From contig CANKLK010000119.1 in assembly GCA_947482805.1 (NCBI GenBank), positions 1 to 6,274 of the forward strand: a DNA stretch of 6,274 nucleotides, given 5' to 3'. Made by a program: the position numbers and the translations under genes. Below are positions 1 to 6,085 of this stretch, one piece after another. Under the pieces are notes generated by a model. The model was not told the DNA's origin. It was given only the letters and a program-made list of their open reading frames with translations, and did no database searches. This stretch comes from Flavobacteriaceae bacterium. Its GTDB lineage: Bacteria > Bacteroidota > Bacteroidia > Flavobacteriales > Flavobacteriaceae. Each line of letters starts with the position of its first letter. Within the stretch, counting starts at the first letter, position 1.

Positions 1-656
1 TAATCAATAACCATCTCCGGAATTTCTCCTTCAATGATTAAATCGGCTTCAGTCGAAGCGATGATGTGTTCTACAGAAACGCCAGGCGCGCGTTCTATAA
101 GTTTGAAACCTTTTGGAGTTATTTCTAAAACGGCCAATTCAGTAACCACTTTTTTAACACAACCAACTCCTGTTAACGGTAACGTACATTTTTTTAGAAT
201 CTTACTTTCACCGGCTTTGTTCACGTGCATCATGGCAACGATTATATTTTCGGCAGATGCTACCAAATCCATAGCGCCGCCCATTCCTTTCACCATTTTA
301 CCAGGAATTTTCCAGTTAGCAATATCGCCGTTTTCGGCAACTTCCATAGCGCCAAGAATCGTTAAATCTACTTTTTGACTGCGAATCATTCCGAAACTAA
401 AAGCGGAATCAAAAAAACTGGCTCCGGGTAATGTTGTAATCGTTTGTTTTCCTGCATTGATAATATCGGCATCTTCTTCTCCTTCAAAAGGGAATGGTCC
501 CATTCCGAGAACGCCATTTTCGCTTTGAAATTCGACGGAAATATCAGTACGTACATAATTAGCCACCAAAGTTGGAATTCCGATTCCTAAATTTACATAA
601 TAGCGGTCTTTAACTTCTTTGGCTATTCGTTTTGCGATGTCGTTTTTGTCTAACAT
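1..656 (-). CDS. scoB: Succinyl-CoA:3-ketoacid (3-oxoacid) CoA-transferase, subunit B; complete but for the last stop base
   Basis: This is the beta subunit of the heterodimeric class I CoA-transferase that moves CoA between succinyl-CoA and acetoacetate in the cytoplasm. My translation starts at the ATG at 656 (MLDKNDIAKRIAKEVKDRYY) and stays open to the window edge. The family signature is clear: FQSENGVLGMGP at about residues 43-54, in which Glu46 is the expected catalytic glutamate that forms the enzyme-CoA thioester. The glycine-rich NLGIGIPTLV (about 22-31) and the NAGKQTITTLPGASFF stretch also fit the family. The frame gives 218 codons ending EGEIPEMVID, followed by the bases TA at the window end. 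Since the family is about 216-220 residues long, TA is almost certainly the start of a stop codon. Its partner scoA lies upstream, separated by about 415 nt that hold a broken S23 gene. Co-transcription with scoA is inferred from their shared strand. A butyrate-acetoacetate or 3-oxoadipate CoA-transferase is a less likely alternative. Confidence 0.95.
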   Translation of the reverse strand, partial: MLDKNDIAKRIAKEVKDRYYVNLGIGIPTLVANYVRTDISVEFQSENGVLGMGPFPFEGEEDADIINAGKQTITTLPGASFFDSAFSFGMIRSQKVDLTILGAMEVAENGDIANWKIPGKMVKGMGGAMDLVASAENIIVAMMHVNKAGESKILKKCTLPLTGVGCVKKVVTELAVLEITPKGFKLIERAPGVSVEHIIASTEADLIIEGEIPEMVID

Positions 657-658
657 TA

Positions 659-690
659 TTTGATGATTTGAAAATTTGATGATTTGAAAA
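659..690. repeat. Perfect 2 x 16 nt tandem repeat just upstream of scoB
   Basis: The 16-mer TTTGATGATTTGAAAA occurs twice with no gap, at 659-674 and 675-690. It fills nearly all the space between the stop of the S23 remnant (691-693) and the scoB start codon (656). It is therefore the scoB untranslated leader if the genes are co-transcribed. No Shine-Dalgarno sequence is present, which is normal for Bacteroidota. The TTTGAAAA half of each unit is the reverse complement of the TTTTCAAA units at 1044-1059 on the far side of the S23 gene. Confidence 0.9.
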
Positions 691-1044
691 TTAAGCTTTC
701 TTGCAAGAAGAGATAATTTTTGATAAAATCAAATTTATAGATTGTATTTCTTTATGTAATTCTTCACTTGGGTTTGGATAAAATTCCGATTCCTTACATA
801 GGGATAACCAATACTTAACTTAGTCAGCTTCTTTAGCTGCGATTTTGAATTTATGAATAAAATCAGCTTTGCTTTCTGCATTTTGCGCTTCTCTTATATT
901 GGCTCCTATTGATGTTCCGCTTCTAAAAATTTGAGATGCCATGTCGAAACGATTCATTTGCCTAATTTCCTCAGAATAAGCAATTATTTTTAGAGCAAAT
1001 TCGAAACTTAGTTTTACGATTAAATTGTCTTTGTTGTTTCTCAT
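691..1044 (-). pseudogene. Four-helix-bundle protein, S23 / 23S rRNA intervening-sequence family, interrupted by an in-frame stop
   Basis: The N-terminal part reads MRNNKDNLIVKLSFEFALKI and continues through IFRSGTSIGANIREAQNAES and FIHKFKIAAKEAD. This is the recognisable core of the S23 (four-helix-bundle, IVP) family. A TAA at 820-822 ends it after 74 residues. The same frame then continues as VKYWLSLCKESEFYPNPSEE and ends IISSCKKA before a second TAA at 691-693. Without the first stop, the product would be 117 residues, normal for this family. Relatives commonly read KEADE-x-x-YWL here, so a single GAA-to-TAA change explains the break. I place the start at the ATG at 1044; a TTG two codons upstream (1050) is also in frame but lies inside a repeat. 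The molecular role of these proteins is poorly known; relatives occur in 23S rRNA intervening sequences and resemble the Avd accessory protein of diversity-generating retroelements. The gene splits scoA from scoB. A sequencing error at the stop is the main alternative. Confidence 0.85.
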
Positions 1045-1080
1045 TTTCAAATTTTCAAATTAACACATTCTCAAATTTGA
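1044..1080. repeat. AT-rich TTTTCAAA repeats between scoA and the S23 gene
   Basis: On the plus strand TTTTCAAA is repeated back to back at 1044-1051 and 1052-1059. A diverged third unit (TTCTCAAATTT) lies around 1068-1078. In the transcribed direction this reads as ATTTGA...AATTTGAAAATTTGAAAATG and runs directly into the S23 start codon. The final Ile codon and the TGA stop of scoA fall inside the diverged unit. The spacer has no Shine-Dalgarno sequence. Confidence 0.7.
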
Positions 1081-1775
1081 CGTTGTCTAACCGTTCGTTG
1101 CTCAATTCTTTTTTCAAATTTTTCTCCTTTGAAGATACGTTGTACCAATATTCCGGGAATGTGTATTTGATTTGGGTCTAGTGAACCTACTGGCAATAAT
1201 TCTTCTACTTCAGCTATGGTAATTTTTCCCGCGCCGGCCATACAAGCATTGAAGTTCCTGGCGGTTCCTTTAAAAATCAGGTTTCCGGCTTCGTCGCCTT
1301 TCCATGCTTTTACGATGGAGAAATCAGCTTTGTAGGCCAATTCCATTACGTGCATTTTTCCGTTGAATTCACGCGTTTCTTTTCCTTCTGCAACTTCAGT
1401 TCCGTAGCCTGCAGGCGTAAAAAAGGCAGGAATTCCGGCTTGAGCAGCGCGACATTTTTCAGCTAATGTTCCTTGCGGAGTAAGTTCTACATCTAATTCT
1501 CCAGAAAGCATTTGGCGTTCAAATTCAGCGTTTTCTCCAACATAGGAAGAAATCATTTTTTTAATTTGTCTTTTTTGCAAAAGCAATCCAAGCCCAAAAT
1601 CATCGACACCGGCATTGTTTGAAATGCAGGTTAATCCGGTAGTTTCCTTTTTTACTAATTCAGCAATACTGTTTTCGGGAATACCGCAAAGACCAAAGCC
1701 GCCAAGCATAATGGTCATATTGTCTTCAATGCCTTGAAGTGCCTCTTGAACGGAATTTACTTTTTTGTTAATCAT
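1071..1775 (-). CDS. scoA: Succinyl-CoA:3-ketoacid (3-oxoacid) CoA-transferase, subunit A
   Basis: This is the alpha subunit that pairs with scoB to activate acetoacetate with CoA from succinyl-CoA, or to run the reverse reaction, in ketone-body or short-chain acid metabolism. The 234-residue length matches the family. The class I CoA-transferase signature is visible at about residues 18-33 as [16 protein letters not shown]. Other family-typical stretches are [17 protein letters not shown] (about 50-66), the [20 protein letters not shown] region, [40 protein letters not shown] and the C-terminal [17 protein letters not shown]. The ATG at 1775 gives a normal N-terminus. The last residues (RQRQI) and the stop run into an AT-rich repeat preceding the S23 cassette, so the original C-terminus may have differed by a few residues. 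I see no convincing promoter directly upstream; the gap to the preceding PBP gene holds a structured repeat element. Catalytic activity should need scoB, which carries the active-site glutamate. Confidence 0.95.
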   Translation of the reverse strand: MINKKVNSVQEALQGIEDNMTIMLGGFGLCGIPENSIAELVKKETTGLTCISNNAGVDDFGLGLLLQKRQIKKMISSYVGENAEFERQMLSGELDVELTPQGTLAEKCRAAQAGIPAFFTPAGYGTEVAEGKETREFNGKMHVMELAYKADFSIVKAWKGDEAGNLIFKGTARNFNACMAGAGKITIAEVEELLPVGSLDPNQIHIPGILVQRIFKGEKFEKRIEQRTVRQRQI

Positions 1776-1798
1776 GGTTTTCTTTTACTCTGTTTTTT

Positions 1799-1894
1799 AG
1801 CCCTGATAGAAGTGAAAATCCTTTTTTAATTTGTCATACTGAGCTTGTCGAAGTACAAATTAAAAAAGATTGCAACGAATAGCAGGAAATAGCT
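1799..1894 (+). other. Long inverted-repeat element, candidate structured RNA or dispersed repeat
   Basis: This element fills most of the space between the PBP1A stop and the scoA start. The central stem is perfect: TTTTTTAATTTGT (1822-1834) pairs with ACAAATTAAAAAA (1855-1867), and C1821-G1868 adds a fourteenth pair. Outside it, CCTG (1802-1805) can pair with CAGG (1883-1886), and AGC (1799-1801) with GCT (1892-1894). This leaves a large internal loop (ATAGAAGTGAAAATC opposite ATTGCAACGAATAG). I remember outer arms of this form (AGCCC-GATAGAAG ... AGCAGGAAATAGCTCC) as recurring between genes in Flavobacterium genomes. They may correspond to a described flavobacterial RNA motif such as Flavo-1, but that is recollection and not a checked match. 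The plus-strand orientation is chosen because the remembered consensus reads that way; it is antisense to both neighbouring genes. It is not a classic terminator, because on either strand the stem begins with U's and ends with A's, with no U-tract after it. Confidence 0.55.
1835..1854. repeat. CTTCGACAAGCTCAG-type short repeat at the tip of the hairpin
   Basis: The apical part reads CATACTGAGCTTGTCGAAGT on the plus strand, or ACTTCGACAAGCTCAGTATG on the minus strand. The core CTTCGACAAGCTCAG is a short sequence I recognise as very common between genes in many bacterial genomes, Flavobacterium included. It is imperfectly self-complementary (ACT with AGT at the ends), and it sits exactly inside the 13-bp stem of the larger element, which suggests one repeat nested in another. 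Confidence 0.6.
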
Positions 1895-1902
1895 CCTAAA
1901 AT

Positions 1903-4212
1903 TTACAACCCAAACTCTTCTGTGTTTTGTTCTTCTTCAGGAGGAAGTGCAGTCGAGTCGGTTTCTACTTTTCTTGGTGACCAGCAATCTACTTTTATAG
2001 CTAAATTATCAGGTCTTTCAAACGGATCTTTTGAAATCAGCAAATCTTTATCTTCGTAACATTTTTTCATCATATAACCCCAAATTGGTAAAGCAGCTGT
2101 TGCGCCCTGACCATAGGTGATTCCTTTGAAACGAGCCGAACGATCTTCGCAACCCACCCAAACTCCGGTAACTAAATTAGGCACCATTCCGATAAACCAG
2201 CCATCAGATTGATTTTGAGATGTTCCTGTTTTTCCGGCAATCGGATTCGTAAACATATACGGATAACCTGTCCAACAATTGTCGCCACTTCCACCGCCTT
2301 GTGTTCTTAGACGCACTCCGGAACCTTCTTCTGTAACTCCTTCGAGAAGTTTAATAACAGCATAAGCAATATCTTTATTCAAAACATCATGCGATTCAGG
2401 AACCGTTTCATAAAGTACTACGCCATTTTTATCTTCAATTCGGCTGATAAATTGTGGTTTGATGTAAACACCCTGATTAGCAAATGTGCTGTAAGCGGCG
2501 ACCATATCTTCTACTGTAATTTCTACGGCACCAAGTGCAATTGATGGTTGCACAGGAATATCTGATTTTACACCTAATTTTTTGGTTAAGGAAACTACCG
2601 CTTCGGGACCAACTTTATCCATAAGTTTTGCCGAAACAGTATTTATGGAATTGGCTAATGCTCTTTTTAAGGTCACCATTCCACGGTATTGTCGATCCGA
2701 ATTTTTGGGTTCCCAATCTTCGGTAACATTGTGTCTTCCTTTATGAATCATAAATGGGCTATCGATGATCGAATCACAAGGAGACATTCCTAATTGTTCG
2801 ATGGCTGTTGCGTAAACAAACGGTTTGAATGTTGAGCCCACTTGTCGCGCGCCTTGTCCAACGTGGTCGTATTGAAAATATTTATAATCAATTCCACCAA
2901 CCCAAGCCTTAATATGACCGGTTTTGGGTTCCATTGACATTACCCCGGCTTGAAGAAAATGTTTGTAATATCTAATAGAATCGGTAGGTGTCATCAAAGT
3001 ATCGATTTCGCCTTTCCATGAAAAGATTTTCATTTTTGTTTTGACTCCAAATGAGGCAATAATTTCTTCCTCTGATTTGTCATCTTCCTTCATAATTCGC
3101 CAACGCTCAGATGATTTCATGGCTTTATCCATGATTCTACTGGTTTCTTCCGGAGTAATTTTTAAAAACGGAGCGTTCTTATTATCTTTTTGTTGAGCAA
3201 AGAATTCTTTCTGTAAATTTTTCATGTGTGCCTGAACCGCTTCTTCGGCATGTTCCTGAATCTTTGAATCTATAGTGGTGTAGATTTTTAAACCATCACT
3301 ATAAATATCCCAATCACTTCCGTCAGGTTTTTTATTTTCTTTAGCCCAATTTTTCATGTATTCGCGTAGGAATTCTCTAAAATAAGTAGCTGTTCCTTCT
3401 TTGTGACTTTCGGGGTGAAAGTGTAAAACGATGGGTTTACCAGCTAATTTATCTTTAGTAGCCTGGTTTAAAATACCATTTCTAACCATTTGACCTAAAA
3501 CTGTATTTCTTCGCAAACGTACTTTTTCTAGTCGGCGTAACGGATTATATAGAGATGGGTTTTTAAGCATTCCAACAAACATTGCCGCTTCGTCTATGGT
3601 CAAATCGCGGGGTTCTTTTCCGAAATATACTTTGGAAGCTGATCGAATTCCAACAGCCGTATTCACAAAATCGGCTTTGTTCAGATACATTGCAATGATT
3701 TCATTTTTGGTATATTGACGTTCCAATTTAACCGCAATAATCCATTCTTTTACTTTTTGAATAACACGGAAAAGTTTAAATGTTGAGCCTTCACCATGGA
3801 ATAATAATTTCGCCAATTGTTGCGTTAATGTACTAGCCCCTCCATTTGCTCCTAATTTTAATGCAGCTCCCAAAGTTCTTTTAGCATCAATTCCGGAATG
3901 TTCGTAGAAACGCTCATCTTCGGTTGCTACTAATGCTTTGACCAAACTTTGAGGCAAGTCTTCATATTTGATTGGCGTTCTGTTTTCGTTATAAAATTTT
4001 CCTATCGTTACACCATCAGAGGAAATAATTTCTGTTGCCAAATTAGATTCAGGGTTTTCTAAATCTTCAAAAGAAGGCATGCTTCCAAAAAATCCCCAAG
4101 AAGCCAAAGTGAAAAACAAAGCCATTACTCCAAGACCGTAAAAGAATAACTTCCAAAATTTCTTTTGATAATATTTAATGTCTTTGACCGGAGTGTTATT
4201 TTTTTGTGCCAT
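1903..4212 (-). CDS. mrcA: Class A penicillin-binding protein 1A-like, bifunctional transglycosylase/transpeptidase
   Basis: This protein polymerises lipid II into glycan strands and cross-links the stem peptides, acting from the inner membrane into the periplasm. The 769 residues begin with a short cytoplasmic tail and one membrane segment (about 22-43). The GT51 glycosyltransferase domain follows, with the motif ATEDERFYEHSGID (96-109, catalytic Glu98), GGASTLTQQLAK (124-135) and KNEIIAMYLN (169-178). A charged linker spans about 265-420. The transpeptidase domain has all three penicillin-binding motifs: STFK (460-463, nucleophile Ser460), SIN (522-524) and KTGTS (661-665). No key residue is missing, so both activities should be intact. 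The C-terminal 20 or so residues are acidic and probably disordered. The start at 4212 lies 4 nt after the gldH stop, implying translation from a shared mRNA. I see no separate promoter. The mrcA symbol is by analogy; flavobacterial annotations usually say PBP1A. Confidence 0.96.
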   Translation of the reverse strand: MAQKNNTPVKDIKYYQKKFWKLFFYGLGVMALFFTLASWGFFGSMPSFEDLENPESNLATEIISSDGVTIGKFYNENRTPIKYEDLPQSLVKALVATEDERFYEHSGIDAKRTLGAALKLGANGGASTLTQQLAKLLFHGEGSTFKLFRVIQKVKEWIIAVKLERQYTKNEIIAMYLNKADFVNTAVGIRSASKVYFGKEPRDLTIDEAAMFVGMLKNPSLYNPLRRLEKVRLRRNTVLGQMVRNGILNQATKDKLAGKPIVLHFHPESHKEGTATYFREFLREYMKNWAKENKKPDGSDWDIYSDGLKIYTTIDSKIQEHAEEAVQAHMKNLQKEFFAQQKDNKNAPFLKITPEETSRIMDKAMKSSERWRIMKEDDKSEEEIIASFGVKTKMKIFSWKGEIDTLMTPTDSIRYYKHFLQAGVMSMEPKTGHIKAWVGGIDYKYFQYDHVGQGARQVGSTFKPFVYATAIEQLGMSPCDSIIDSPFMIHKGRHNVTEDWEPKNSDRQYRGMVTLKRALANSINTVSAKLMDKVGPEAVVSLTKKLGVKSDIPVQPSIALGAVEITVEDMVAAYSTFANQGVYIKPQFISRIEDKNGVVLYETVPESHDVLNKDIAYAVIKLLEGVTEEGSGVRLRTQGGGSGDNCWTGYPYMFTNPIAGKTGTSQNQSDGWFIGMVPNLVTGVWVGCEDRSARFKGITYGQGATAALPIWGYMMKKCYEDKDLLISKDPFERPDNLAIKVDCWSPRKVETDSTALPPEEEQNTEEFGL

Positions 4213-4216
4213 AATT

Positions 4217-4702
4217 TTATTCTGTAGATTCTATTCTAAAACCAACATCAGTAATACCAGGAAGCGCTGTTACTCCTTCAATTTTACCAGTTTGTCTGGT
4301 TGCTTGTTGTATATGAATTTTATAAATTCCTTTTTGAGTAAAGTTTACGTTGTCTCTATAAAAAAGCTTACTTTCTTTAATATCCGAAAAGCCATCCCCA
4401 AGAAGCGTTCCGTCAGGATTAGTCATTTGGTATTCGAGCGTATCTACTTTTACTTTTCTGTTGGGTTGTTCCAAAGAGACAATCAGAAATAAATTATTGA
4501 ATGGATAATCATCATTATCACGAACATTTACATACAAATTAAAGTTCTTTTTCGGGTCCAATTTTGGCAATTCAAAAGTCACGATACTATCTTTATGCCA
4601 GGTTTTTCCAACAGATTTATATTCGTCGAATACCCTTCTTTTATCACAGGAAATAGCCAAAAGAACTATCAAAATAAAAAGGATGCTATTCTTTATTTTC
4701 AT
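4217..4702 (-). CDS. gldH: Gliding motility lipoprotein GldH
   Basis: GldH is one of the lipoproteins needed for Bacteroidota gliding; gldH mutants of Flavobacterium johnsoniae are known to lose motility. Its biochemical role is not settled. The 161-residue product starts with a lipoprotein signal peptide: a Lys-containing n-region (MKIKN), a hydrophobic stretch ILFILIVLLAIS and Cys19 as the lipidated residue in AISC. The mature part carries family-like stretches such as YKSVGKTWHKDSIVTFELP, NLYVNVRDNDDYPFNNLFLI and GTLLGDGFSDIKESKLFYRDNV. The predicted location is the periplasmic side of an envelope membrane. The ATG at 4702 lies inside the end of the upstream RicT-like gene (17-nt overlap), and the stop is 4 nt before the PBP1A start. 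The three genes therefore look translationally coupled. The ricT-gldH-PBP1A order is, as I recall, typical of Flavobacterium. Confidence 0.93.
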   Translation of the reverse strand: MKIKNSILFILIVLLAISCDKRRVFDEYKSVGKTWHKDSIVTFELPKLDPKKNFNLYVNVRDNDDYPFNNLFLIVSLEQPNRKVKVDTLEYQMTNPDGTLLGDGFSDIKESKLFYRDNVNFTQKGIYKIHIQQATRQTGKIEGVTALPGITDVGFRIESTE

Positions 4703-6029
4703 TCTTTTTTATGATTATTGGTTTTTTGTCTGCTGGTTTAGCTTCGCTCCGTTCACCTGTGGTTCGGTTTTGGTTGTGGTTTTGCTCCTGGCCCTGTCCT
4801 TTTTTATTTTGGTTTTGGTCCTGATTCTGATTTAGCTTCGCTCCGTTCGGCTTTGCTTCGCCAGTTCGCTGACGCTCTTGAACCTCAGGTAAAACCTTGT
4901 TTTTATTTTTATTTCTGTTTTTATTTTTACTCTTTTTGGGTTGATCAAATCGGGTTAGACTTTCTTGTCCCATAGCGTTGTTAAAATCTTTTTCTGGCTC
5001 GGCAACAGTTTCAATAGCAAAATCTTCTAAAGAACTAACTTTTTTGTTTTGTTTATTTTCTGTAATTATTTCTTTTACCTGCTCAATATTTAAGACATGC
5101 CAATTTGCGAAATTTTCGGTATATGCAAACCACATTAAGCCTTTGAAAATATCTTGTTTTTGACAAATTGCATCACCTTTTTCTGTTTTCAATTTGGTTT
5201 CAAAATCAGGGAACCCTTTTAAGGCGTCTAGATATGTATCTAATTCGTAATTCAAACAGCATTTTAATTTACCGCATTGTCCGGCTAATTTTTGCGGATT
5301 TAAAGACAATTGTTGGTAACGTGCTGCCGATGTGTTTACGCTTCGGAAATCAGTTAACCAAGTAGAACAGCATAATTCTCTGCCACAAGAACCAATGCCT
5401 CCAAGACGAGATGCTTCTTGGCGCAAACCAACCTGTTTCATTTCAATTCGAGTATTGAAAACACGAGAATAATCCTTAATTAAGAGTCTAAAATCTACTC
5501 TATCACTGGCAGTGTAATAAAAAATCACTTTAGAACCGTCACCCTGATATTCTACATCAGAAATTTTCATTTCTAATTTGTGAAGAATTGCTAATTCACG
5601 AGCTTTCACTTGCATTGCTGCTTCCTTATCACGTGCACTACTCCAAATATCAATATCTTTTTGGGAAGCTTTTCGGTATATTTTTGGAATATCTGAGCTA
5701 CTTTGATTCACGCCTTTTTTCTTCATTTGAATTTTTACCAATTCTCCGGTAAGGGTTACTATTCCAACGTCGTGTCCCGGAGAAGCTTCGGTAGCTACAA
5801 CATCACCAATGCCAAGTGTGAGTTTTTCGGTATTGCGAAAAAATTCTTTTCTTCCGTTTTTAAAGCGAACTTCAACACAGTCGAAAGCAGTTTCTCCGTT
5901 TGGCAGACTCATATTGGCCAACCAATCGAAAACCGTTAATTTGTTGCAGCTATCGGTGCCACAAGTCCCATTATTTTTGCATCCTTTAGGTGCACCACCA
6001 TCAGATGTTGAACAACTTTGACAAGCCAT
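4686..6029 (-). CDS. ricT: PSP1-domain / RicT (YaaT)-like protein with Cys clusters and a low-complexity tail
   Basis: This is a cytoplasmic PSP1-family protein. The Bacillus relative RicT (YaaT) works with RicA and RicF in an Fe-S complex that affects mRNA maturation and phosphorelay signalling; whether that role holds in Bacteroidota is unknown. The 447 residues have three parts. A Cys-rich start (Cys3, 6, 17, 23, 28) precedes the core at about 48-278, which holds FDCVEVRFKNGRKEFF, GDVVATEASPGHDVGIVTL, RVDFRLLIKDYSRVFNTRIE and QVGLRQEASRLGGIGSCGRE. The core has two conserved Cys clusters, CGRELCC (215-221) and CGKLKCC (252-258), which are plausible Fe-S ligands. The tail, about 365-447, is almost entirely Lys, Asn, Gln and Arg (KNKNRNKNKNK, NQNQDQNQNKKGQGQEQN) and looks disordered, possibly RNA-binding. 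The tail is much longer than in Bacillus YaaT (about 275 residues in total). The ATG at 6029 has no Shine-Dalgarno sequence, only an AT-rich leader. It heads the operon with gldH and the PBP1A gene. Confidence 0.9.
   Translation of the reverse strand: MACQSCSTSDGGAPKGCKNNGTCGTDSCNKLTVFDWLANMSLPNGETAFDCVEVRFKNGRKEFFRNTEKLTLGIGDVVATEASPGHDVGIVTLTGELVKIQMKKKGVNQSSSDIPKIYRKASQKDIDIWSSARDKEAAMQVKARELAILHKLEMKISDVEYQGDGSKVIFYYTASDRVDFRLLIKDYSRVFNTRIEMKQVGLRQEASRLGGIGSCGRELCCSTWLTDFRSVNTSAARYQQLSLNPQKLAGQCGKLKCCLNYELDTYLDALKGFPDFETKLKTEKGDAICQKQDIFKGLMWFAYTENFANWHVLNIEQVKEIITENKQNKKVSSLEDFAIETVAEPEKDFNNAMGQESLTRFDQPKKSKNKNRNKNKNKVLPEVQERQRTGEAKPNGAKLNQNQDQNQNKKGQGQEQNHNQNRTTGERSEAKPADKKPIIIKKNENKE
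4737..4848. repeat. 18-nt direct repeat inside the RicT tail, read in two different frames
   Basis: The 18-mer TTTAGCTTCGCTCCGTTC occurs exactly at 4737-4754 and again at 4831-4848. The offset of 94 nt is not a multiple of three, so the coding strand is read differently in each copy: ERSEAK at residues 426-431 and PNGAKL at about 394-399. A related GC-richer stretch, GCTTCGCCAGTTCGCTGACG, follows the second copy at 4855-4874. These patches are more GC-rich than the AT-rich, Asn/Lys/Gln-coding DNA around them. Confidence 0.85.
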
Positions 6030-6085
6030 AATTATATATTGAGTATTGCAAAAAGCAACTTATAATTCATAAAACGATTAATTTG

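Noticed and set aside
34..378. Plus-strand open frame of 114 codons
   Set aside because: It lies entirely within scoB, whose minus-strand frame has clear family motifs. The plus-strand product has no recognisable features.
659..690. Start of a CRISPR array
   Set aside because: There are only two directly adjacent 16-nt units with no spacers and no cas genes nearby.
1045..1050. TTG at 1050 as start of the S23 gene
   Set aside because: The TTG lies within the TTTGAAAA repeat, and an ATG follows two codons later giving MRNNKDN, a more usual start for this family.
1822..1867. Bidirectional rho-independent terminator between the PBP1A gene and scoA
   Set aside because: On either strand the stem starts with U's and ends with A's, and no U-tract follows. 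That is the reverse of what an intrinsic terminator needs.
1776..1902. Separate promoter for scoA
   Set aside because: The minus strand contains TAATTTG and other weak partial matches, but none has the full TAnnTTTG box with a -33 TTG at the right distance.
4178..4492. Plus-strand open frame of 104 codons across the PBP1A/gldH junction
   Set aside because: It is antisense to the start of the PBP1A gene and to gldH, both well supported. The product is a Phe/Ser/Cys-rich shadow translation.
4978..6021. Several short plus-strand open frames (4978-5163, 5168-5365, 5703-5939, 5809-6021)
   Set aside because: All are antisense to the ricT-like coding region, whose frame has conserved Cys clusters. 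None shows a family motif.
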